A stretch of DNA of 64,000 bases, taken from assembly GCF_000517625.1 (NCBI RefSeq), contig NZ_CP007055.1:2542001-2606000 (forward strand). The letters run 5' to 3'. This document shows positions 21,948 through 30,426 of the stretch, one piece after another. The stretch comes from Halostagnicola larsenii XH-48. GTDB lineage: Archaea; Halobacteriota; Halobacteria; Halobacteriales; Natrialbaceae. The stretch's first letter is position 1. Each line of letters opens with the position of its first letter. The notes beneath the pieces are model-generated. The model worked only from the letters and a program-made list of their open reading frames with translations, was not told the origin of the DNA and ran no database searches. Position numbers and translations under genes: made by a program.

Positions 21948-22913
21948 CTACTTCGCGCGCGTCTGGCGAGCCTGTTCGCGTGCGCGTTCGATACTCTTGC
22001 CCTCGCGCAACACCGCGTCCACGAACAACTCTCCAGCCTTGTACGAGGAGCGAACCATCGGCCCGCTGGCGCAGTAGAGATAGCCCAGTTCGTCCTCGGC
22101 GACGCGTCGCCACGTCTCGTACTTGTCGGGGTGGTCGTAGCGCTTCACGTCGAGGTGTGACCTCGAGGGCTGGAGGTACTGTCCCAGCGTGACGATATCG
22201 ACTCCGCGCTCGCGCAGATCCGCCAGCGTCTGGTAGACCTCGTGGTCGTACTCGCCGTGGCCGAGCATGATCGAGGTCTTGGTGTAGATGTCCGCGTTCC
22301 GGTCGACGTACTCGAGCACGCCGAGGCTCTGTTCGTAACTCGCACGCCGATCTCGGACCGGGAACTGGAGCCGTTCGACGGTTTCGACGTTGTGCGCGAT
22401 GACGTCCGGCTCAGCGTCGATGATCTTCTCGAGGAGCCGTTTTTCGCCCTGGAAATCCGGGATGAGGACTTCGACGAGGATGCCGGGGTGGCGGCGTTTG
22501 ATCTCGCGAATAGTCTCTGCGAACTGCCCCGCGCCCTGATCCGGTAGGTCGTCCCGGTCGACGCTCGTGAGGACGACGTAATCGAGGCCGATTTCGGCGA
22601 CGGCGCTCGCGACGTTTTCGGGTTCGTCGGGATCGAGCGGTTCCATCCCGCCAGTTTCGACGTCACAGAAGTTACAGCCTCGAGAGCACCGATCACCGAG
22701 CAGCATGAACGTCGCCGTCCCGCCGCCCCGGTCGTTCGCATCGGCCGACGGGCCGCTCGAGCGGCCGGACCAGCACTCGCCGAGATTCGGGCAGTTAGCT
22801 TCCTCACAGACGGTGTGGAGGTTTTGCTCCCGAAGCGTCTCGCGGATATCGGCGAACTCCCGACCCGACGGCGGTCGCGTTTTCAGCCAGTCGGGCTTTC
22901 GCGAACGACTCAT
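21948..22913 (-). CDS. lipA: Lipoyl synthase
   Basis: 321 residues with both iron-sulfur motifs of LipA: the auxiliary-cluster cysteines Cys36, Cys41 and Cys47 (CEEANCPNLGEC) and the radical-SAM CX3CX2C at Cys76, Cys80 and Cys83 (CSRGCNFC). The C-terminal RSSYKAGE motif carries the serine that ligates the auxiliary cluster. It inserts sulfur into octanoyl groups on lipoyl domains, here most obviously the E2 protein encoded downstream on the same strand. The start is the ATG giving MSRSRKPDW. Confidence 0.97.
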   Translation of the reverse strand: MSRSRKPDWLKTRPPSGREFADIRETLREQNLHTVCEEANCPNLGECWSGRSSGPSADANDRGGGTATFMLLGDRCSRGCNFCDVETGGMEPLDPDEPENVASAVAEIGLDYVVLTSVDRDDLPDQGAGQFAETIREIKRRHPGILVEVLIPDFQGEKRLLEKIIDAEPDVIAHNVETVERLQFPVRDRRASYEQSLGVLEYVDRNADIYTKTSIMLGHGEYDHEVYQTLADLRERGVDIVTLGQYLQPSRSHLDVKRYDHPDKYETWRRVAEDELGYLYCASGPMVRSSYKAGELFVDAVLREGKSIERAREQARQTRAK

Positions 22914-23155
22914 ACCCCGATACTGGTGACCCGTCGTGAAAATCGTAGTGGTGTCCACTCACGATCTTGTCACGAACGTCCGGGATATCCGCTCGAGCAC
23001 GCAGTTTCACCGCGAGTGGCTCTCGAAGCCCTGACGACGGGCAGCAGCTGTTCTCGAGGCTCACTGACTCGAGGACGAAGTGAGCGTACCGCGAGAGCGG
23101 TCGCTCTCGAGTACGTGAAGAAAGTGAAAAATCCGGCTACTGAACGCGGACCGTA

Positions 23156-23350
23156 TTACAAACGGGTGACGTTGGTTGCGCGGGGACCTTTCGGTGCCTG
23201 TTCGATGTCGAATTCGATCTCTGTACCTTCTTCGAGGTCCGGGCCGCCAACGTCTTCCATGTGGAAGAACACGTCGTCGTCCGCATCTTCTGTCTCGATG
23301 AAACCGTAGCCGCCTGTGTCGTTGAAGAAATCAACAGTGCCTTGCGCCAT
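23156..23350 (-). CDS. cspA: Cold-shock domain protein
   Basis: 64 residues, a single cold-shock domain. RNP1 (GGYGFIET) and RNP2 (DVFFHM) RNA-binding motifs are intact. It starts MAQGTVDFFND; seven extra upstream residues in the open frame are not family-like. Highly AT-rich upstream (ATATATAAC and CATTATACG) provides TATA candidates. Nucleic-acid chaperone role is from family knowledge. Confidence 0.96.
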   Translation of the reverse strand: MAQGTVDFFNDTGGYGFIETEDADDDVFFHMEDVGGPDLEEGTEIEFDIEQAPKGPRATNVTRL

Positions 23351-23600
23351 TACGACTAAATGGTGTGCCACGACACGTATAATGCTTGTGTTATATATTT
23401 CTGCAGAAAAAGATAGAAACGAGGCAGATCCGAGAAGGACGACACCTCAGTGAGAGATTTTCCCTAATTCCGCCCCATATTCGTACAATAGTGCGAGTTT
23501 CGTGTAATTTCTGGCAGTGCCCTCGAGATATCTCGGCAAAGACAGTCCCGCCGGCACCGACGTTAAGTTTCCATGGGGTGTACGACTGTTTCGAACTCCC

Positions 23601-24158
23601 ATGGTTGTACTCGAGCGATTACGCAGGCGACAGGCAAGCACCGAAACGGAGGAGTCCGGCGCGCGCTCGCGGGCACAACACGCGGCGGCCGCCTCCGCCA
23701 ACGGACTGCAGGCTGGGTTCGTTGCGACCTGTATCATGACGGCGTTTCGGCTCCCCATTCTTCGCTCGCTGCCCCCGTCGGCGAACTTCTGGAGCCAGTA
23801 CGTAACCGGCGGAGATCCGGACGATCATCCGATTGCCGGGCTCGTTTTGCACCTCGTCTACGGCGTGAGTGCGGGCGCGGTATTCGGCGGTCTCTTCGCG
23901 CTTCAGGACGCCGAACGGTCGATCGAACCCGAACAGCGGGGACTGGTCTGGGGGGCGATCTACGGGATGGTGCTCTCGGCGTTCGGCTCCCAGATCATGC
24001 TCAGGGAGCTTCTGGATATCCGCCTCGAGAGCGACGAACTCGCGCTGTTTCACGCCGGACACCTCGTCTACGGACTCGCGCTCGGCGCGTGGGTCGGTTC
24101 GCGAACCGAGGGCGTCGAAGATCCGACGACGGAGTACGAATACGACGACGGCAACTGA
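23601..24158 (+). CDS. Integral membrane protein, uncharacterised
   Basis: 185 residues from MVVLERLRRRQ. After a polar N-terminal ~35 residues come four membrane segments (LQAGFVATCIMTAF, a Leu/Ala/Gly-rich one near residue 90, GLVWGAIYGMVLSAFG and a last one near 160), then an acidic tail. It may belong to DUF6789 or a YagU-like family; I am not sure. A gttaagtt box about 40 bases upstream may be the promoter. Confidence 0.72.
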   Translation: MVVLERLRRRQASTETEESGARSRAQHAAAASANGLQAGFVATCIMTAFRLPILRSLPPSANFWSQYVTGGDPDDHPIAGLVLHLVYGVSAGAVFGGLFALQDAERSIEPEQRGLVWGAIYGMVLSAFGSQIMLRELLDIRLESDELALFHAGHLVYGLALGAWVGSRTEGVEDPTTEYEYDDGN

Positions 24159-24220
24159 GAATCGAGACGACGCCTAACGCCGCTTTGAAGTCTCGTCCGC
24201 TTCGGGTCACGCCGCGCGGG

Positions 24221-24445
24221 TCAGTTCGGGGTCGCTCCCGACGGACGCCCCCGGCGAAGGAGTTTGACGACGCCCTGTGCAGCCATCCCGATGAGGGCCC
24301 ACTTCCAGGCGAAGACCGCGACGACGAGCAAGAGTACGCCGCGGATTCGCTTTCCGCGGTCGAACGATCGCTTCGCCTCGACTAAGACCGAGAGGACCGT
24401 CAGCGACCGGGTTGCTCTCGAGCCGAGCAGTCGTGTGAGTGCCAT
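24221..24445 (-). CDS. Small membrane protein, uncharacterised
   Basis: 74 residues (MALTRLLGSRAT...). One strong membrane segment (GVLLLVVAVFAWKWALIGMAA) is flanked by basic residues on both sides. A second ATG six bases upstream (24451) is equally possible. No family recognised. It converges with the membrane gene before it. Confidence 0.6.
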   Translation of the reverse strand: MALTRLLGSRATRSLTVLSVLVEAKRSFDRGKRIRGVLLLVVAVFAWKWALIGMAAQGVVKLLRRGRPSGATPN

Positions 24446-24591
24446 GCGCATTCTTTCCGAGCAGGCAGGATAACGACAGACCCGGAACGTGCAAGCCCGG
24501 AGGCGAATCGCCCGCTTCAATAACCCACCCAGGCCGGCGCGCGACCACGGCTGAAACAGTTCGGCTGAAGCTATCCATCCGTCTCGACGGG

Positions 24592-25182
24592 TTACTCTTT
24601 CTCGTTTGTATCGGTCGCGTCGTCAGTTGCAGCTTCCTGCTCCGCGTCACTCGTCCCGTCAGTTTCAGCCGCCTCGTCCGGCTTCGTCCTCGATTCGTCG
24701 GCAGCCTCGCGCCCGTTCGATTCGTCGGATTCGTCGTCGGTGACTTCCGCCGCGACGCCCTCGTCTATCGACATTTCGCCCGGCTCAGCCGGCTCTCCTT
24801 GTACATCCGGCTCGACGCGCTCGTCGATTTCGGCGTCCGAGCGCTCCGTCCTCGAAACGGAGTCGGCGTCGACAGCGAGATCGGTCCCGCCGGTCCGATC
24901 CGTCTCGGAAGGCGACTCACCGATCTCGATCGTTTGTGCGTCCTCGAGCCCGTCATCGCCGAATTCGTCCGACTCGAGCGTGTCCGTCACTCGTTGCTTG
25001 AGGGTCGAATCGTCGCGGTCTCGGCGGCGAACGAACAGGTAGACGAGCGCGCCGATTCCGAGCGCGAGGACGAGTTTCCGACCGAGACCTCCACTCGCCG
25101 AAGAACTGCCCTGTTGACCGTCCGTCGGGCGCTGAGCTGTCGCGTCTCTCTCGTTCCGTCCGGATCGCGGGAGACGAACCAT
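24592..25182 (-). CDS. Acidic single-pass membrane protein
   Basis: 196 residues from MVRLPRSGRNE. One membrane segment near residues 36-52 (LVLALGIGALVYLFVRRR) with positive residues on its far side, then ~140 residues of extremely acidic, Asp/Glu/Ser/Thr-rich sequence with little predicted structure. The frame stays open far upstream but that part is antisense to the gene at 26521 and is not coding. Function unknown. Confidence 0.65.
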   Translation of the reverse strand: MVRLPRSGRNERDATAQRPTDGQQGSSSASGGLGRKLVLALGIGALVYLFVRRRDRDDSTLKQRVTDTLESDEFGDDGLEDAQTIEIGESPSETDRTGGTDLAVDADSVSRTERSDAEIDERVEPDVQGEPAEPGEMSIDEGVAAEVTDDESDESNGREAADESRTKPDEAAETDGTSDAEQEAATDDATDTNEKE

Positions 25183-25289
25183 GGGCGTCGTACCGTCCGA
25201 ACGACGAAGTTCGTTTGGGGTGCATACACAGCCACCATCCCACCGGCGGACTCGAACGGCCGGCGAAAACGAAACCCGCTCAAGATCGA

Positions 25290-26330
25290 TTAGCGCGCCG
25301 AAAGGCCCGCCGCCTCGGCGAGCAGTTCGTGCGATCGGAGCACGTCGTCGTGGGTGGCGAGTTGCTGCTGGATGACGACTTCGTCGACGCCCGTCTGGTC
25401 GGTCAGCTGTTCGAGTAACGTTCGGACGGTCGACGGACTGCCCGAAAGCTGGCGGGGCCACTCGCCGGGTTCGATCGTCGTCGGGGTCGGCTCCGGGACG
25501 TGTCCGAGTTCGTCGATCGCGGCCTCCGTCGAGCGGATCGGGGGGCGATCGATAGTCCCCTGTCGGAGTCGCTGGTGGGTCGCCTCGGTCGTCGCGCGAA
25601 GCCGGGCCGCCTCCTCGTCCGTCTCGGCGCAGGTGACGTTCGCCGCGACCATCCCGTGGGGTTCCTCGGGACCGGCACCGAACGAAGACGGTTCGAAGTT
25701 CTCCCGGTAGACCTTGAGCGCCCGAACCGCGGGGCCGGGTCTGATGAACGCCGCGAAGCAGTACCGGAGCCCGAGCTGGCCGGCGATGGCGGCGCTCGAG
25801 GGACTCGAGCCGAGGACCCAGATGTCGGGAACGGTCTCGCGTGCGCGGGCGAGCTCGAGCTGACTGAACGAGTGATCGTCCGGGAACCCGTCGTAGAGGT
25901 GAGCCGCGACCTCGTTTATCTTCTCCCGGTGATCCTCGTTGGAGCCCGCCCGGTGTTGGCTCCGGTCGGTCTGGAGCGCGCGGTCGCTGACCGGATTGCC
26001 GGTCGCCCGACCGAGTCCGAGGTCGATGCGACCGGGAGCGAGCGCGTCGAGCACGCTGAACGTCTCCGCGACCTTGTACGGGCTGTAGTGGTTGAGCAGG
26101 ACCGTTCCGGAGCCAACCCGGATCTCGTCGGTCTTGGCGGCGACGTGCGGGATGAGCACCTCGGGTGTCGTACTCGCCAGCGAGTCGGTGAAATCGTGGT
26201 GCTCGGCCACCCAGACCCGCGAGTAACCGAGATCCTCCGCGTTTTGCGCTCGCTCGACGGTGTTCTCGAACGCGTCCGTTGCTGATCCGTCCTCGGGTAT
26301 CGGCGCGAGGTCGACGATCGATAGATCCAC
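25290..26330 (-). CDS. Luciferase-like flavin-dependent oxidoreductase
   Basis: 346 residues of the LLM class (MsnO8-type branch). Typical segments are LGYSRVWVAEHHD, IRVGSGTVLLNHYSPYKVAE and RIDLGLGRATG. These TIM-barrel enzymes use reduced FMN or F420; in haloarchaea F420 is plausible. No partner gene reveals the substrate. It is 190 bases from, and divergent to, the MutS-family gene. Confidence 0.88.
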   Translation of the reverse strand: MDLSIVDLAPIPEDGSATDAFENTVERAQNAEDLGYSRVWVAEHHDFTDSLASTTPEVLIPHVAAKTDEIRVGSGTVLLNHYSPYKVAETFSVLDALAPGRIDLGLGRATGNPVSDRALQTDRSQHRAGSNEDHREKINEVAAHLYDGFPDDHSFSQLELARARETVPDIWVLGSSPSSAAIAGQLGLRYCFAAFIRPGPAVRALKVYRENFEPSSFGAGPEEPHGMVAANVTCAETDEEAARLRATTEATHQRLRQGTIDRPPIRSTEAAIDELGHVPEPTPTTIEPGEWPRQLSGSPSTVRTLLEQLTDQTGVDEVVIQQQLATHDDVLRSHELLAEAAGLSAR

Positions 26331-26520
26331 ACTGACAGATCGGGTCCAGCGAGTAATGAAAGGCGCGTTCTCGGGGGATACATCCGGAGATTTCGGCCGG
26401 TACCGCCGTCTCGAGCGCCGATAGCGCAGAACGGAGAGCCCGGCGGCCGAAGCGACGACGCCCTTTCCGACGATCGGCCGGGCGGGAGTTTTTTCTCGCT
26501 TCGATGGGATACGCCGGTCG

Positions 26521-28545
26521 ATGGAACTCGAGACGATTCCGGGCGTCGGCGAGAAGACGGCTCGGTCGCTTGCAACGCTCGAGGATCCCGAGCGGGCGCT
26601 GAAATCGGGCGACGTGGCGGCGCTCGCGAAGGCACCGGGAATTACGCAGGGACGAGCCGCCCGGATCGCGCGCGGGGCGATCCGTCGCGAACACGACGAC
26701 CCCGGTGGCTTCCTCGCGACCGAGCGCGCACGCGAGATCTACCGCGAGGTGCTCTCGCTGTGTAAAGAACGCACCGTGACGGAGTACGGAGCCCAGCGTC
26801 TCGAGACGATCTACCCGAGCCCGTGTCGGTCGCGGATCGAGGAGGTACAGACCTTCGCGCGCGAGGCGATCGAGCGCGACCCCGATCCGGCGGTCCTCGA
26901 GGCCCTCGAGGGGGTCGAACCGCTCGCGGATACCGGCGACGTCCAGGTTCGCGGACGATGTCTCGCGACGACCGACGCCGAGCGGTATACGGCCGCCCGC
27001 GAATCGATTCCGGAACTCTCGGTCGAGGTCGTCGAAGACGCACAGGGGTTAGCCGAACTCGCCCGGGGCTACTCGACGGTGATCGCCATCGACGAGGCGT
27101 TCGCCGGCGTCACCGTCGACGGCGACGTACAGGTCCGGCCCGACGCCCTCGAGAACCCTGCGGAGATCGTTCCCGAACGCTCGATCGCCTTTTTCGCTCA
27201 CAATCGCGACAGCTTGCAGGCTGCCATCGCCGTCCACCGCAGCGCGGATCTCGAGACCGATTGCGACCTCGCGGCGCTCGAAGCCGGACTCGCCCGGGTG
27301 AACGACGACGGGACCGTCGCCGGCGACGACGAACTGGACCGACTCGCGACGGCGGTCGACGACCTCGAGGCGGCGGTCGGAGCGGCCGAATCCGTCGCGA
27401 ACGATCACCTTCGCCAAGCGATCCGCGAACAGGACGTCACGATCGAAGGGTCGGATCTGCTCTCGCTGGTCGAACAGGGTGCGGGCGTCGACTCGTTGCT
27501 CTCTCGAGAACTCGCCGACGAGTACGCACGGGCCGTCGAAGCCGCCCGCGAGCACCTGATCGACGCGCTCGATCTCGACGCCGGCGAAGCCGAACTCGCA
27601 CGCCGGACGTTCGGAGACGAACCGACGTTTCCGGTCGAACGCGACGAAGATACCGTCACTCGACTTCGAGAGGAGCTCACGGCGACCAGAGAACGCCGCG
27701 AGACGCGACTGAAGCGCGACCTGGCGGCTGACCTGGCTGATCAACGTGCGACAGCGGAGAACCTCGTTCGGAACGCCCTCGAACTCGATGTCGAACTCGC
27801 CATCGCTCGCTTTGCGCGCGATTTCGAGTGTACGATGCCGGAGTTCGTCGGCGGGTCAGCAGGATCGGCGGATTTAGCGAACGCGAACGGATCGGCCGGC
27901 GGTCGCGGATTCGAGATCGATGGCGGCCGATCGCCGTTGCTTTCGGAACCGCTCGAGGCGATCGAACCGGTCGACTACGGCGTCTCTGGCGTCGCGCTCC
28001 TGTCGGGTGTCAACAGCGGCGGGAAGACGTCGACGCTCGATCTGGTCGCCGGTGTCGTCGTGCTGGCGCACATGGGGCTGCCGGTGCCGGCTGATCGGGT
28101 TCGACTCGAGCGCTTCGAGTCGCTTCACTACCACGCCAAGACCCAGGGGACGCTCGACGCGGGCGCGTTCGAGTCGACGGTCAGGCAGTTCGCCGATCTG
28201 GCCGACGGCGGGGCGGGGTCGCTGGTGCTGGTCGACGAACTCGAGAGCATCACCGAACCCGGCGCGTCGGCGAAGATCATCGCGGGCATCCTCGAGGCGT
28301 TATCGGAAAACGGGGCGACGGCGGTGTTCGTCTCACACCTCGCGGGAGAAATCCGCGAGATGGCGATCTACGACGTGTCCGTCGACGGCATCGAAGCCGT
28401 GGGACTCGTCGACGGCGAACTCGAGGTCAACCGCTCGCCAATCAAAGACCACCTCGCGCGCTCGACGCCGGAACTAATCGTCGAGAAGTTAGCCGACGAG
28501 AGCGACGCCGTCTTCTACGACCGACTGCTCGAGAAGTTCTCGTGA
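26521..28545 (+). CDS. HhH-MutS family ATPase (MutS2/MutS5-like)
   Basis: 674 residues. The N-terminus has two helix-hairpin-helix repeats (IPGVGEKTARSLATL and KAPGITQGRAARIA). A long helical lever-clamp region follows, then the MutS ATPase with Walker A GVNSGGKTST at about residue 496, and Walker B LVLVDELES. The mismatch-recognition domain I of MutS1 and the Smr nuclease of bacterial MutS2 are both absent, so this is not the mismatch sensor; a role in recombination intermediates or structured DNA is likely from family knowledge. It lies 1.9 kb from an orc1/cdc6 gene. Confidence 0.9.
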   Translation: MELETIPGVGEKTARSLATLEDPERALKSGDVAALAKAPGITQGRAARIARGAIRREHDDPGGFLATERAREIYREVLSLCKERTVTEYGAQRLETIYPSPCRSRIEEVQTFAREAIERDPDPAVLEALEGVEPLADTGDVQVRGRCLATTDAERYTAARESIPELSVEVVEDAQGLAELARGYSTVIAIDEAFAGVTVDGDVQVRPDALENPAEIVPERSIAFFAHNRDSLQAAIAVHRSADLETDCDLAALEAGLARVNDDGTVAGDDELDRLATAVDDLEAAVGAAESVANDHLRQAIREQDVTIEGSDLLSLVEQGAGVDSLLSRELADEYARAVEAAREHLIDALDLDAGEAELARRTFGDEPTFPVERDEDTVTRLREELTATRERRETRLKRDLAADLADQRATAENLVRNALELDVELAIARFARDFECTMPEFVGGSAGSADLANANGSAGGRGFEIDGGRSPLLSEPLEAIEPVDYGVSGVALLSGVNSGGKTSTLDLVAGVVVLAHMGLPVPADRVRLERFESLHYHAKTQGTLDAGAFESTVRQFADLADGGAGSLVLVDELESITEPGASAKIIAGILEALSENGATAVFVSHLAGEIREMAIYDVSVDGIEAVGLVDGELEVNRSPIKDHLARSTPELIVEKLADESDAVFYDRLLEKFS

Positions 28546-28590
28546 GCGCCGTCGAACGCTCCCTCAGGGACGCACTACACGCCTCGGTAC

Positions 28591-28630
28591 CGATACCTCG
28601 GTGAGCGGTAACTATTTACACGAGGTATCG
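28591..28630. repeat. Perfect 10-base inverted repeat before the MFS gene
   Basis: cgatacctcg (28591-28600) and cgaggtatcg (28621-28630) are exact reverse complements with a 20-base spacer containing actattta, a TATA-like box. Palindromic arms flanking a TATA box about 85-90 bases before the MFS start suggest an operator, or a hairpin at the end of the upstream transcript. Confidence 0.5.
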
Positions 28631-28703
28631 TTACGTACGGCCGTGAGAGTTTGCCAACAGATGACAAAAAGGGCCCGGAGACGAGAGCGCTCGAGGTAAC
28701 GCG

Positions 28704-30098
28704 ATGGCAGAGACGAGCGCACTGAGATCCGATCCGAAGCTCTACGCTATTCTCGGCCTCGCCGGAGTCGGCGTACTCTCGAGCACGCTCGTCTCGCCGG
28801 CCTTGCCGGGGATGGCGTCGACGTTCGACCTGACGGAGGCTCGAGTCGGGATGGTGATGACCGCCTTTTTCCTGACCGCGGTCGTCGCGATTCCGACCGT
28901 CGGCGTCGTGACGGACGTCTGGGGACGCCGGCGGGTGTTTCTGGGATCATTACTCGTCTACGGCGTGGCGGGCACGCTGATCGGGTTCGTCGATACGTTC
29001 GGATTCGTATTGCTCCTCCGGGCGGTACAGGGATGTGCCTTCCCGGGTCTGCTGCCGATGGCGATCACGCTGATCGGCGACCTCTACGACGGGGCCGTCG
29101 CGACCACGGCCCAGGGGTATCTCACGAGCACCACCGGATTCGGCGGGATCGTTTCGCCGCTCGTCGCCGGCGTGCTCGTCGATATCTCCTGGCGGCTTCC
29201 CTTCTGGCTCTACGGGATTTCGTTCGCCGCGTTCGTCCTGTGTTACTGGTGGCTCCCGGAGCCCGATGCCGCACCGACGGATGAACGCTCGTCCGCGTTC
29301 GAGGACGGACAATCGTCCGCGCTCGAGTCGAACGCCGGTCCGAATCCCACGCCGGGGGCGAACCGATCCGCGGTTTCGAACCCCGCGTCGGAACGCAGCG
29401 AATTAGCAAACCCCGGTTCCACCCCGAATCACGAACAGGTGAGAGAGCCCGACGATGCGAACACGGGTGGAAATACCAGCGCCTGGATCGCCCGAGCTTC
29501 GGCCTGGATCACCCGGGTTTCGGGGATGATACGCGAGGTCGAAGACGCGCTCACGAGCGAGGCCCGAACCATCATCTGCGCCGTCGTCGCCCTGTTTTTC
29601 GTGCGCTACGCGCTGTTTACGTTCATGCCGCTGTACGCGGTCACCGTGTTAGGAACCAGCGAGTTTATCGGCGGCGTGGCCGTCGCCGTGCTCGGGTTAG
29701 GGCGGTTCGTTGCGGCACCCTACGCGGGACGGCTCGCTACCCGCGTCAGCCGGCCGACGATTCTGGTCTCGAGCCTGCTCTGTTTCGGCGTCGGAACCTG
29801 GGCGCTCCTCCTGACGACCGAGCCCTGGGCCGTCATCGTCATCCTCGGGCTGACGAGCGTCGGGGACGGCTTCTTCGACCCGGTCGCGAACGATATCGTC
29901 ACGATGAGCGCCCCTGCGGCCGTCCGCGGTCGCATCGTTAGCGTCCTCGAGGTCGGCAAAACGGGGGCGATTGCGGTGTCGCCGGTCGCGTTCGGAGTCT
30001 TGCTCTCGGCGAGTTCCTACACGATACTGTTCCTGACAGGTGGGGCGCTCATGGCGATCACGTCGGGTATCGTCGGGCTGGTCCTGTTCGAACGTTAA
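28704..30098 (+). CDS. MFS transporter with long central linker
   Basis: 464 residues, 12 membrane segments in two halves. The first half has the MFS motif A-like VGVVTDVWGRRRVF loop. The loop between segments 6 and 7 (about residues 190-285) is unusually long, polar and low-complexity (Ser/Asn/Pro/Glu-rich). A GAGGT ribosome-binding site precedes the ATG. Substrate unknown; drug or metabolite export is typical for this branch. Confidence 0.9.
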   Translation: MAETSALRSDPKLYAILGLAGVGVLSSTLVSPALPGMASTFDLTEARVGMVMTAFFLTAVVAIPTVGVVTDVWGRRRVFLGSLLVYGVAGTLIGFVDTFGFVLLLRAVQGCAFPGLLPMAITLIGDLYDGAVATTAQGYLTSTTGFGGIVSPLVAGVLVDISWRLPFWLYGISFAAFVLCYWWLPEPDAAPTDERSSAFEDGQSSALESNAGPNPTPGANRSAVSNPASERSELANPGSTPNHEQVREPDDANTGGNTSAWIARASAWITRVSGMIREVEDALTSEARTIICAVVALFFVRYALFTFMPLYAVTVLGTSEFIGGVAVAVLGLGRFVAAPYAGRLATRVSRPTILVSSLLCFGVGTWALLLTTEPWAVIVILGLTSVGDGFFDPVANDIVTMSAPAAVRGRIVSVLEVGKTGAIAVSPVAFGVLLSASSYTILFLTGGALMAITSGIVGLVLFER

Positions 30099-30185
30099 AA
30101 CCGCTGACCGAGACGTTCTATGGCACCCTCGAGCCCACTACTGTGCAAGTACAACGACTATCTCCGCTCGGACCAATTCGTTGGT

Positions 30186-30353
30186 ATGGCATACCAATTC
30201 GAATGCCCGCGGGAGCGCTGTTCGTTCTTGGTTCGGGCCGACAGCGACGGAGAAGCGAAAACGCTGGCTCGAGCCCACGCTCGAGTGGCCCACAGTTCCA
30301 GGTTCGCCCCGGCGGATCTCAACCGATGGATCGAGTCCATCGAGACGGCCTGA
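30186..30353 (+). CDS. Small DUF1059-like protein
   Basis: 55 residues starting MAYQFECPRERCSF. The Cys-x4-Cys pair plus two histidines further on (AHARVAH) resemble a small zinc-finger-like DUF1059 protein. An in-frame ATG at 30120 would add 22 residues of unlike composition, so I use the internal start. It lies 73 bases before the orc gene on the same strand. Confidence 0.7.
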   Translation: MAYQFECPRERCSFLVRADSDGEAKTLARAHARVAHSSRFAPADLNRWIESIETA

Positions 30354-30426
30354 AACGCGGGAGAATCGGAAACGGAAGCGCGTACGCCGAAAACAACTAA
30401 GTAGCTCCGAGAGCGTGGTGGAACTA

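Noticed and set aside
24592-26694. A 700-codon open frame on the minus strand
   Set aside because: Only its C-terminal part (24592-25182) looks like a protein; the rest is antisense to the luciferase-like gene's frame and the MutS-family gene, with Arg/Pro-rich shadow composition.
30099-30426. A replication origin next to the orc1/cdc6 gene
   Set aside because: No ORB-like repeats, G-rich tails or long AT-rich segment seen on either side of the gene.
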